Assembly (NCBI RefSeq): GCF_031755915.1
Contig: NC_083385.1
Location: 16,823,001-16,887,000, forward strand
Reading direction: 5' to 3'
Source of the DNA: Ziziphus jujuba
Taxonomy: Eukaryota > Streptophyta > Magnoliopsida > Rosales > Rhamnaceae
Length of the DNA stretch: 64,000 nt
Made by a program: the position numbers and the translations under genes. The notes beneath the pieces are model-generated. The model ran no database searches. It was not told where the DNA came from and saw only the letters and a list, made by a program, of their open reading frames with translations. Numbering within the stretch: the stretch's first letter is position 1; every line of letters begins with the position of its first letter. Positions 1 to 12,200 of the stretch are shown piece after piece.

Positions 1-3000
1 TATAACTAAAATAATATAAAAATTAATGGAAAAACTATTGTTTTTTCATTGGTAGGTGGTCTAACAAACAGGGTACTAACAATGAGTATAGTATATGACT
101 ATGCAAAGGGAGGCCACTAAATTTCATCCTGTTTTTTTCCGTCTACAACCAAATAAAATATTACAAGTTGTGTTAGTGAGACTTGATAGCTTTTTTCCCA
201 TCTTAAAATTCCTATTTACAATAAATTAAAGATTAGTATTGTATTGACTAAGGAATTTAAAGGGTTTTTACATGTTAGGGACCACAATTTGTCAAGGATG
301 GTCCCTTTTTAAAGCATCCCTTCCCATGAAGGATGAGATTCTCTACTAATCAGGGTGAGGACAAGGCCGAGGTAAATTTTTTATTTCTAGATCAGGACTG
401 GAATTGGGATAGATAATATAATCCTCCTCGCAAATCCCACCCGATATGCATATAAATATATATATATATATAGCAAAAAAGTATTATTATTTTAAATTTG
501 TTGTATATATTTTTTTAAAATTTATATTTGTTTTTTTTTTGTATTTTTTTTTATTCTTCTTTGAATATGATTTTAATATATTATTTTTTAGAAAAATTAA
601 ATTAAATTAGAAAATGAGTCAAATTAAGTTGAATAGTAGTATTTTCAAATTCTTCTGGTATAATTTTAAAAGCGTTCAAACTCAATTAAGCTCATATAAT
701 TTTGAAATAATTTATTCATGTCTGATTCAATTCTATTCATTACAATATCAAAATTTAAAAATTTGAATGGTTATTTTTTTAAAATAAAAAATTTAACATT
801 AATAATTAATTAATTCAATTTATTCTATTAATTTATCATAAAAATAATTTATTTTTAAAAAGTTTATAATTTTAAAATATAACAAATATTGTTTATATAT
901 ATATATATATATATTATAAGTAATGTTTAAATTCATGATATAACATTTAAATAAAAAACATATAAATAATGAACTATTCACGTAATTTATTTATTGTTTA
1001 ATAGTAACTCGAGATCAGCTTAAGTTAAAATTGAGTTTCCAGTTCCGCCGTCTCGTTATCATCCTTAATACATGTCAACAAATTACTCTTGGCTGGTGCC
1101 ATATAAAAAATATATATATTTTTTCAAAATATCTCAAATTACGTGCTTCATATGACATAACTTTATATTTTTTTCCTCCTTTTTTAAATATATATATATA
1201 TATATATATAAAAGAGTTGATGAGTTTCATACGTTAAAGTAATTTTATTTTAAGCAAGATTCATTTTTGCACAAAGGAAAGTTAAACTATTTTTTTATGA
1301 TACAAATTAAAACATATTGCAGGGGTGAACTCTGCTCCAATATGGATTGATTTATATAGTTATAACATAACCCTTAGATTTTAATTTTTTTTTTAAACAT
1401 TAGTAATATTTCAATAGAAATTATAGTTCATATGATTCAGTTAGTATGTTATTTATATTCATACCTAACAAATCATAAATTTGAGACATAAAGAATACAA
1501 GAAATTGTTATATAAGTTATTAAAAAAACAATTATTTATTGATTTTATTTAAACATTTTGAAATTAAAAATTTATGAGAAAAATGAAGCATAAAATTCTA
1601 CAAGTATCTATCATTCAAGCAACATTGTACAGAAAATAATGGGATACAGCTTTATCAAACTATATAATATTGTTTTTTCTCAAAAAAAAAAAACTAAAAA
1701 CAAAATAATAAATTGTATAAACTCATTATATTAAATTAGGAAAATTAGAAAGTAGCATAATAATTAAAGTCATTTGACCAAGGAAAGAAAGTGACAAAAA
1801 AAAAATAAATAAATAAAATTCAACGAGCATGGGAAGAAACTTGGGCACCAAGCAGTTCAACATATGGTCACCAGTCTGGTGTGACATGGAGCATGACATC
1901 GAGAATGGTAATGGATATGAAAGCCCCGAAGCTGCTTGGATCCTTCTGGGATTTCCTTCTACTACATTCATCTCCACTTCTGCATTCTTGAATCTTCTTC
2001 GTTCCCACTTGGACTTTGGATGTGCTTGGGACCCACATCTCTCTTTTTCTTTTTTTTCTTTTTTTAATAATAGTAATACCCAACCTTTTTTTGGCTAATT
2101 GGTATGTCTGCTTGGTAGTAAAAATCATTGACTAAGACTTATAATTCCCCTCTAAATGGCACCTATGCCGCCTTTGTTTGATTGTTTGTCTTTTTTTTTT
2201 TTTCTTTTTATATAATTACTTGTATTTTAGTACAAATATTTAGTGTTCAATTTAAATTTAAGGTTTAAGCTTCAACTCAAAATTTTTTTTATTTTTTTAT
2301 TTTGGAAGTGGGTAGATTGGAATTCAAAGGAACTGCAGCATTTATATTTCAAATATTTTTTTTTTTATTTTGATTAATAATGTCACAACCCGCAGACAAA
2401 ATATATATATATATATATAATAATAATTTTATAATTGATTACAATAAAGTAGAAGAAATTTCCACTTTTTGTTTAATAACAAGTGGACGGTAATTAGATT
2501 TTTCTTTTTTCTTTTTTTTTCCCTTTGGATGTTTGAAAGTGGCCGGTAATTAGATTTTTTTCATAAACCAAGTGTTTATGAAAACTATAAAAGTCGCAGT
2601 CATGAGAGAAAGTGGGGGTTTAGTTTTATAATTAAATAATTCACCGTCGTTCTGGGGTTAGTGTGGGGTGGAGATAATCTTGATTAATTATTAGTAAATA
2701 AACAAAAAAACTAAGGCTCAGATAATGAATGTTGCTAAAAAACGTCACTCTCAGTGTACTGCAACTACAAGTAGAAGATAAAACAAAACCAAAAAACAAA
2801 AGAAAAAAGAAGAAAAGGCATGCAAAAGATGAACGTCCAAGTGAAATGAACATATTCACCTTTAACCGCCTTCTGGGAAGTTTCTGAAATTCTCTCGTTT
2901 AGCTGCCAAGCTTGACCATTTTTTCTTTTTTCTTTTTTTAATTATTATTATTATTTTGTTTTGTTTTTGTCTCTAAATGTATTTTGTATCTGGGTTGGAT

Positions 3001-3912
3001 GCGATCTAGGGGAGTTAACAGCTCTCTGATTTGAGGTAGTCCATGTGTTAGCTGAACAGAGTAGAGAAAAAAATGACTATGAATTTTTATCATTTTTCTC
3101 GACTGTCAATGATAAAAAATTTAATTTATTATGTTTTAAGATTTTTAATAATGTCTATGAAAACATGTTAATCTCCAATTTAACATATGTCCAAAATAAA
3201 AATAAAAAATCATCAAAAAAATATATATTTAAGTTGACAAATTAAGTGCAATAACAAATAAAATCAGTTCAATTGAACATATAATAGTGATCAATACTTA
3301 ATATCTCTATATGTAATTTTGATCCGTTAAGAATCATGCTATTTAACTATTGTTTAAATGTTGTCACTTTACAATTTAGGTTTTAAATTTTAAATTATTT
3401 TGGGTAATAATCAATACAGCTCTCAATATAAGGTAGAAAGAGATTCTTGATATATCAAAACAATATATTGATATATATAAACTAAGTATATAAGAGGGTT
3501 ATAAATATTCATTAAAAAAAAAATGTTCTTAAGGGGTTCTATAAAGCATATTTATCATAAAAAACTATTTATATAAAATTGATTTGTAATAAGGTCATCT
3601 AAGATAAAATGCAGGATAATTAATATTATCTTCGTTGACATTTACTATAATTATATGAGTGTAGACTCAAATTTCAAACTCTTTATTGATAAGTTGACCC
3701 AAAATAAAATCTTTATTGAAAGGTCTATGCAGGAACAGGACTTACTTGTAAATATATATATATATATATATACTATGCCAGCAGTAATTGTAAAATTTAC
3801 AAGAATTCAATTTAATAAATTATCGAATTTTTAACCTTTGTACAAATAATTTAGTAACTTTTTTTTTAATTACCAAAAAAGCAACTCTTTTTTTAATCAG
3901 AGTGTAAATAAA
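1..3912. other. AT-rich intergenic spacer, no gene seen
   Basis: Low-complexity AT-rich DNA with several (AT)n tracts (near 456-472, 896-914, 1188-1210 and 2400-2419) and many homopolymer T and A runs. A less AT-rich patch at about 1829-2060 is open on both strands for about 85 codons, but neither translation resembles a family I know, there is no paralogue in the window and no convincing splice structure, so no gene is called. Nothing else is supported. Confidence 0.6.
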
Positions 3913-4052
3913 CAAATTAATGTGAACCTTTTATAGCTAGTGGCAAAGTAATGCTAAATGGGTAGTTTACAATTTTTTATTTCAAATTAATGTGAACCTT
4001 TTATAGCTAGTGGCAAAGTAATGCTAAATGGGTAGCTTACAACTTTTTATTT
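3913..4052. repeat. 70-bp tandem duplication
   Basis: Two adjacent 70-bp copies (3913-3982 and 3983-4052), both starting CAAATTAATGTGAACC, differ by two T/C changes by eye. This is a recent local duplication in non-coding DNA with no open frame of note. Confidence 0.9.
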
Positions 4053-4079
4053 TTTTATTTATTGCAATGAGTCACAACT

Positions 4080-4265
4080 TTATAAATTATATAATATTAT
4101 TATAAGCCAGTCATGGTGGGAAAGGTGACAGGGAAATCGTCGATAAAAAGGACAGCTGGTTAGCAGCCGGATAGGATCGTTGAAACGGTGAGGAAATTGC
4201 TCTGATGACGTCATACTATACGCGGAAACACAGAGCCGAAACCAAGGCCAGAGCTGACGGCCCAC
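4080..4265. other. GC-richer island with ATGACGTCAT palindrome
   Basis: About 185 bp clearly richer in G+C than its flanks. It holds the perfect 10-bp palindrome ATGACGTCAT (4205-4214), which contains the TGACGTCA core bound by plant TGA/bZIP factors. The minus strand is open for 61 codons, but the peptide is not recognisable. It could be a fragment of a lost promoter or gene, or part of a repeat. No neighbouring gene uses it: the nearest start codon is 5 kb away. Confidence 0.35.
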
Positions 4266-4425
4266 TTATATTATATATAATAATAAATGAAATATTCTAT
4301 TGGCTAACATAATAATAAATATAACGCGATTTTCTAAGAGCATCTGTAAATTATTATATATGTAAAAAAAGTTAAAAATATTGAGTCATATTAAATCTAT
4401 AGTTAAATTAAAAATTATTTTTAAC

Positions 4426-4499
4426 AATAATTTTAAAATATAATTAATGATTACTATCAATTAATAATTTTAAAATATAATTAATGATTACTATCAATT
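4426..4499. repeat. 37-bp tandem duplication
   Basis: Two perfect adjacent copies of a 37-bp AT-rich unit (4426-4462 and 4463-4499) beginning AATAATTTTAAAATATAATT. Non-coding. Confidence 0.85.
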
Positions 4500-4929
4500 A
4501 TTAATTAATTACATATTATATATATATATTTTTTATAAAAAATAACTTTTAAAAAAATTCAATTTTTATGAAAAATAGAAAATATCTTGCAAAGTTTTAA
4601 GAATTGATATATATTTTTTTTTGATAATTTTTAAACTTCATCAATTTGATATTCAAAATAAAATTATGGTTCAAAGGGTAGGTTTTTTTTTTAATTTAAA
4701 ATATATCTATCTTACTTACACATGTCATATGATTATATCTATTTACATAATTTATATTCTCATTGAAAATATTTTGACAAGAAAAATTAAATAAATAATA
4801 TTTTTAAATATATATATATATATATATATATAATATAATATATATTTTTAGAATTTTTAAGTATACCATGGTTTATTATTTTTAAGTAAATGTTTGCAAG
4901 TTAAAATTTACAAATAGTTACATTATAGA

Positions 4930-4965
<36 letters not shown>

Positions 4966-7900
4966 AATTTATTAACAAAAATGTTCTTTTAGAATTAGTA
5001 TTTTCTTTTTTTTCTTTTTTTTGGATTTTTAGTACAACTTAGGGAGAAAGAATTTCACTAGATTGAGGTATAAACTGAACACGTATTTGTATTTTTAATG
5101 ATTTTGTTGTTAGACTAAGTTTAAAAATTATTACTTATTCTTTCATATAGTTAATTAATTTTCATAGTGGAAAATAATTAAGTAATATAATTTCTGACCA
5201 TTTCTCAAATTAAATTTATTTTCTTATCTATTAACTTATTGGTCCCTATATTTGTAAAAACTCTGTTTTTACTAAATTATTTTATTATCTTGATTTTTTT
5301 TTAAAGGAATTTTATTATCTTAACTTTTTAATTGAATCAATTTTAATTAGACTGAGAATTTTAGTAAACAAATTATAAATTAAAGTCGTAATTAAATGTT
5401 ATATTATTAGTAAGGACCCATAAACTTTTTCATACGTAATTATCGGTTTTTTTTTTTTTTTTTGGGGGATAAATTGTCGTGGAGGGATCGCTGCACCAAG
5501 TCGTTGTCCCAAGAGTACCTATGCAATTATTAGTTTTTTTTTTTTTTTTAAATGCGATAATTTAAACCAGCATAGCTTTAATATATATATATATATATAT
5601 TTAACTTGCAAAAGCATATTTTTGGGAAAAAAACAAAAATTATGAATCTTTATTAAAGAGTTAGGACCATCTGCAAGACCCAATTGTTTTCTTTTTTTCT
5701 TTCTTTTTGATCATTAGCCGCTTTTCTTCTTTTTATTTTCTATTTTTTTATTTTTGGCCAAACCGTTTACTTTATTACCTCTTTTTTTTGGTCATCTTCT
5801 CTAGCCTCTTCACCTTTCTGTTATGATTTTATCCAAATTGGGGAAAAGCTCTATTGGCATCAAGACTTTTCTGATCCCAAAGTTTTGAAATATATTATAT
5901 GTTTACCTTTCTTCTGGGTCGGAGAAAAAAACAGGAAAAAAAGAAGAAGCTAATTTGATAATAGAAATTTGGATTTGGCACTAGCAATTGATCAAACTTG
6001 GTACTAGCAATTTGATCGAGTCGTTTTATTCTTTTTTTGACAATCAATTAATTATCGAGCCCTTCTTTTTTGAACAGTAACATGTTTACATGTAGAGCTG
6101 AGCCACCCTTTTTGATTAGTGACCTATTCTTTAGCTAACTCAATCTCCATGTGAGGTTATTTGGATTTCATTAAGAAAGTTTGAACAAAATTTGGGTAAG
6201 CTGTTTAAATTCTTGAACATCTTGGAGTTGAACAAACGTGATTTCCAGTTTTATAGTTTAAGAATATTCTCTCTAGGAAATTCTATGTGGGATATGCCGA
6301 CACTTTATTTCTCAACTTTACAACTAGCCCATTAATTTATTTTTTTTTTTTGGTTTTTGGGGATAATATATCGTGGCCGTGGACTTAATTAGCATTTCCG
6401 AGAGGTTTCATTTGATGGCATCTAAACCTATAAAAGCACTTACAAAACGATCAACTGGCGGCTTTTTGGCACATATTGCAAATTTGCAACATATGATTAT
6501 TTATTTATGATAGTAATACTTTCTTGTAAACTTTTTCAATTTTGTTCTATTCGTAGTTAAATTTTATATTTTTAAAAAATTATTATTTAATTTTCATTTA
6601 TTAAAAGTTATAATTAAATATAATTATTCAATTATAAAATATTAATTTTTAATATTTGTGTGGTAAAAATTAACTGAAAAATTGACAAATATATTTATTT
6701 TTATAAATTCAAAAATTAAAAAGAAGATAATAATAATCTAAAAAAAATATAAGATCTAAATATAATTATAACAAAACTGAGATGGTTTAAATAAAATTTA
6801 TCTTTGTAATAATATATATAATAAGTTTATTAACATTTAATTCAAAACTTAACAATTAGATTAAATGATAATTAATATTTAAATTCAAATATAACATCCT
6901 ACATAGGATAAAAACTTGTGATAATTATCATATATTAAGTCCTATACACGCACATTTATATAGTTTTTAAATATTAAGTGAATTTTCCTTATATTTGAAA
7001 GTTATACAAAATAAGGAAGCATTTATCAATACCTAATAGATTTATAAATGGGTATATACATTAGATATTTATAAAGAATTATTTACATTTTGATATATTC
7101 TATTTTTAAATTTTAAAATATTAACGTTATTGCATCTTAAACTATATCCCTCTTTGCAGTATTGCACCTCATATTATTTTTTTCTGAAATTTTACACCCC
7201 AAACTTAGCTCAATCTTGCGCCCGTTGGTCTGTTTTAGTCTCTTTCTTAAAAACATTAACAGACTCTTAACACGTGCAGAGCACGTTAGTATAAACCAGG
7301 GGCTTCTTGTGTCACTTTGCTTTTCCTCTCTTTCTTCATCAATTTCACCACCCCACCATAGACGACAGTGGATGCCATGGCCACCATAGGCCCACAGAGC
7401 TCCAATTTTATCTTCATGGTCTTCTACAAAAGATCCGATGAAAACTAACAGTAAAAAATATTGAGATTCATTTTGAGGCACTCTTAAATTTGGCACCATT
7501 GGCATCATCTTTCTTCCACCTATTGAAGTTTCTATATATTTAGTGTATTAAATATTAAAGAGAATTGATAGGCAATGTACATTTTCAGCATTAATAGAGA
7601 AGTTTAAAAAGAAATTGAGGGGAAAAAAAAAAATTCTCCATTTAACATTTTCAAGATCTTTTATTTTATTTGTTTTTTTTTTTAATTTTAGTTTTTTCCT
7701 TTCCTTTCTATATCATGGAATGCAGCTCCTTTCAAAACAAATAAATAAATGAAAGATGCGGCAAACCTGTTAAATATTCCTTCAATGGAGGAATCAACGG
7801 GTTAAGATGCAAAAGGAAGAATCAATGCAAAAGCCACCAGCATGGAAGTACATCAAAATGGGAAGCTTTTGGTCATGGTTCAGAGTGAGATGTAAATATT

Positions 7901-9161
7901 AATGGTGGAGAACATTGCAATGGATTGATTGGATGGACGAGGGCCCCAAAAGTGCAAGCAAAAATATGCACTTTTGATTGGTTTTCATAGACATAAGATT
8001 AATGATTCATTTATTAGATTTATGTATATTTGTTGTCCAAATTGTCCCTTGAAAAATAATGATATTTTTTTAATATACAAATATTATAGACTTGTTAGAC
8101 CCTTTAGGCTGCCTTTGCACCAAGCTGGACATATTCGTGTCGGAAAGTTGCCGCTGTGACAGCACTTTTGTAAGTTACAAGAAAGTAAAACTTTCACATT
8201 TTATCAACCAAGAAAACAAGAAAGCTTTCACTTCACATACTCTATTTTCGTCTCTCTCTGTTCCTCAACATAAATGTATTGATTTATGTAAAATGTTCAT
8301 TTGCAATCAAAATTAATATTTATATATATATATATATATATATATGTTTTTTTGGAACCGTAAATTAAGTAAACTCATATAAGAAAAATAATTGTAGAAC
8401 AAATTAGAATATATAAATATAACTCTCAGTTAAAAAAGAGGGAATTATATCGTATGGAATAATTTTATCCCACGTAATGTATAAATGAGTGTGTCAAAAT
8501 CAGCAATGAAAAAGCAATTTTTGTGAACCTACGCTACACTTGGATTAAATCCCACCTAATTTCCAACGAGCCAGGAATTCAAAGATAACTGTGTGTAATT
8601 ATACATCCACATTTCAAGTAAGAAATGTGTATGTACCAAATATAACTTTATTATAATGATATATTCCCACATACAAATGGAATGACGGCAAATGGGGTAT
8701 TTGGGTAATTGTTGGGTTGTTGGGGTGGCTTTTTCAGATAGATATATAGATTATATTTATATAGTAAAGACGATGAAAAGCCTGGTTATGGGTCATTGCA
8801 GAAACAAGTATACAGGTGGCGTGGTGGTTCCGCACGTTAAAACCACGCCTGAAGGAAGCTAGCTTGTCATGGCAGGCACGCCATATGTATGACGAATTTC
8901 CTGAACCAATTATGTGATTGTGCATATAATATCCCCCCTTGTCTGCATTACCAAACATTTTCTAATAAATATTCTAAATAATACCCATATATTTATTTTC
9001 TAAAAGTAAACCATATATATATATACTCATATAATTTCCTGTACTCTGTAATACTTTTCTACTAATAACAGCTTTCTTTATATATAACAATACCCCTCAT
9101 TTTTCATGCCCTCTCTGAAGACAAAAATATTTATGTACTATTCCTTCTTATTTCTTAAACT
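4500..9161. other. AT-rich spacer upstream of the first beta-galactosidase
   Basis: Mostly AT-rich, with (AT)n tracts near 4807-4835, 4930-4962, 5580-5600 and 8318-8345. A GC-richer patch at about 7140-7510 contains a G-box CACGTG (7271-7276) inside the inverted repeat ACGTGC-AGA-GCACGT (7272-7286); it is open on both strands but unrecognised. A second patch at about 8760-8940, 290-470 bp upstream of the gene at 9227, contains an 8-bp inverted repeat GGCGTGGT/ACCACGCC (8818-8825 and 8842-8849) and may belong to that gene's promoter. No gene is supported. Confidence 0.5.
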
Positions 9162-9172
9162 TATATATAAAG
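9162..9172 (+). promoter_or_regulatory. Candidate TATA box of the BGAL16-like gene
   Basis: TATATATAAAG lies 55-65 bp upstream of the ATG at 9227, which would give a short leader of roughly 30 nt. The other two galactosidase genes have TATA boxes at nearly the same distance from their start codons, which supports this choice. A second TATA-like stretch lies near 9078-9086. Confidence 0.55.
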
Positions 9173-9226
9173 ACTAATTGGTTCATTACTAGAGATATAT
9201 CAAAGAAAACAGAGAGAGAGGGAGAC

Positions 9227-12200
9227 ATGGAATGGTTGCAGAGGTGGATGGTGGTGGTGCATTGTTTAGTTGTGTTATTAATATTGACAGAGAATTGGGT
9301 AATTGCCACCGGAAATGTCACATACGATGGGAGGTCTCTCATTATCGACGGCCAGAGAAGAATCTTATTCTCTGGTTCAATCCATTATCCTCGCAGCACT
9401 CCTCAGGTTTTTTTCCTATAATCTATCTCATATCTCTCTAGCTCACCATGCATATATATATATAAATTTAGGATATATGTTTCATTCATTTAGTTACTCC
9501 ATAGATAATTTAGAATTTTGACTAGCAGTAGTGGGAACCTTCTTATTCCAACACTAGATATATAATTTTATTATCTTTCTTTTTTTTCTCATTCCTGATT
9601 CATCCACCTTGTAGTACAAGCTGTGCTTTTTTCTTCCTAACAAATTAAAAATGGTGGTCACCCCCCTCATGGCCAAAGTTGAATTTTTTATTTTTTTATT
9701 TTTTTGAAACAAAAAACATCTTCAGTAGAAAACACCAACATCACATAAGTAAGCGAATCAAGCCCCTTATGCATCCATGATTTTTAATTCTCTAAAGAAC
9801 AAGCATATCCAGCTAACACTGTAACACATGAGCTCATCTTATACATGAGAATAGCACTCTTACTTTTATAAAAATTACTTGGTCTCTTAAAGAGGATTAA
9901 TTCATTGCCTAATAATAAAGTTACTGTTTTTTCACGCAACAAAGACAAGGGTATTAAGATCAATTGCAACAAAACTAACAAGAACAAGAACAAGAACAAG
10001 AATAATAAATGCTTCTGTGGTGTTGACTAATTCCCTAAAAAAATGAAAAAAATGTTGAGAGGGAAATGGTGTAATAAGCTATCATTGATGTATTTAATTA
10101 TTTTGTGTTTGTAAAGAATATAAGCAAAGAAATCTTTCCGCAATCTAAGCAACAGGGAGGTGTGAGTGGTATGGTAAATAAATGCCAGTTTTTTTCTGAT
10201 CCTTTTATGTCACGGGTGACATTGTCCACTTATGTCACGGACACACTAAGTCGGTGAACTAAATTTGGTTGGCTCACATTTTCTTTGTTTTTCTTTTCTT
10301 TGTTTGACACGTTATTTATTTCCTCATATGTGCCTTTCGTTCATGAAACTCTACAAATTTTTACCAATTAAACTTCATTTTATATAATGTTTTTCCTTGT
10401 TTCTTTCCCTCCAAAGTAAAAGAAAAGGACATAATTAAAAAAAAAAGAAAAAAAAGAATGATAATGATTAAACAAACATTGATATTCATAATTGCTTAGG
10501 TGGTATACAGTAACATGGTTTGGGCGGATCCAAAAACAGATCTTTGGGGACGCTATCTTCTTCTTTTTTAAAAAAAAAAAAAAAAAACAAATAATATAAA
10601 TTTACATAATAAAATTATCTATATTCACATTTGTAATCATATACACCTATGAAATTTAAAATTACTGCATGTTAAAATTTATTATAAAATTATATGGAGA
10701 CTAACCAAAAAAAAAAAAAAAACAAACAAAATTAAATTGGTCTCCAGCTAATTAATTAGGTTAGTAAGTTTTTTAAGGGGAAAAAAAAAACTACATTTAT
10801 ATTAGTTTCTTTTTTTTTTTTTTTTTTGGCTTAAAAAGTTATTAGCTTTGTTCTCAAATATTTGTTTTCATCTTTCTTTTAAAGAAAAATATTTGTTTTA
10901 ATCATAGAGTACTATTTGCCAATTGATAAGTAAGGAATATAAAATACTCTAGATAATCTCAAGAAGTCTACAAAACTATATATTGAAAATCAAAAACATA
11001 AAAGGTAAAAACAAACACTTCAATTTGGTACCTAAATATAGTATAAATGTAGATTATCACTATCAAAATTTTCATTAAAAAAAAAAAACTCAATTATCTA
11101 TATCAAAATACCTTATTAGACAATATACTAACCTTATTTAAAAGGTACTACAAAAATAGAATATTAACTACAACAAAAGTAATGGTTAAAAATCTCTATT
11201 TTGTAGCAAAATAATTTGCGCTACAACAAAGGCTATTATTAGATCATGGTTAATAATCCTATAGTTAAAAGTTTTTAGCCATAATATATTATGGTTAAAA
11301 GTTTTTAACAACACATTTAACAATAACAAACTTTTATAGTTAAAACTAATTTCTGTAATTAAAAACCATTTGCTGTTGTCAAAAATATTTTTAGCCACAG
11401 CAATTTATATTGGCTAAAAGAGCTATCCCTAATTCTCATTGTTGGCTAAACTATTATTTTAAAATTTATTACTTAGTTTTTTTTTTTTTTAAATATTAAA
11501 ATAAAATAATATAGAAAAAAAAAAATCAAAAACCTTGGGAGGGCTCCAATACAGTTACATAGACATTAGTCTTGTATATTTTCAGATTTCAATTGTTTAA
11601 TTTTAACATTCGTACCCAATATAAAAACAACTGGATTATCAAACTTCTATCACGTTTTAAGTTGACAAACTAATTCACATCAAAATACATGACCTTTCTT
11701 TTAAAAAAAAAAAAAAGGCACTAATTACATAATCTTAATTAACAAGATCACACAAACCATTCAATATTAATTGGTGGAGTATTGCTATTCATTACTGCTC
11801 ACGATTTATACGGTAGTTTGAATTCAAACAAAACAATTAATTATTATGAAGTCTAAATCAAAGGAATGGTTGATAATATTAATCGTGCAAAGTTTAGATG
11901 TGGAGTCCATTGATTGCCAAAGCCAAGGAAGGAGGAGTTAATGTGATTCAAACCTATGTGTTTTGGAATCTTCACGAGCCCAAACCGGGTCAGGTAAGTC
12001 AACGTCATTCAGAATAAGACAGGTTCCTTTGTTATTTTGTTTTTATTTCTGGCTCCACATGATGGGACTAAAGTATTGTTTTCAAAAAATCCTGTCTAAT
12101 TTTTAATTTTTAGTTTTTATGGAAAATATGCAGTACGATTTCAGTGGGAGATATGATTTAGTGAAATTCATAAAGGAAATCCAAGCACAAGGTCTCTATG

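Noticed and set aside
1829..2098. 89-codon plus-strand frame (and overlapping minus-strand frames) in a less AT-rich patch
   Set aside because: No family resemblance on either strand, no splice partners, and both strands are open, which points to composition rather than coding.
7137..7508. 123-codon minus-strand frame
   Set aside because: Unrecognised protein in a patch that is open on both strands. It looks like repeat-derived sequence and has no gene structure around it.
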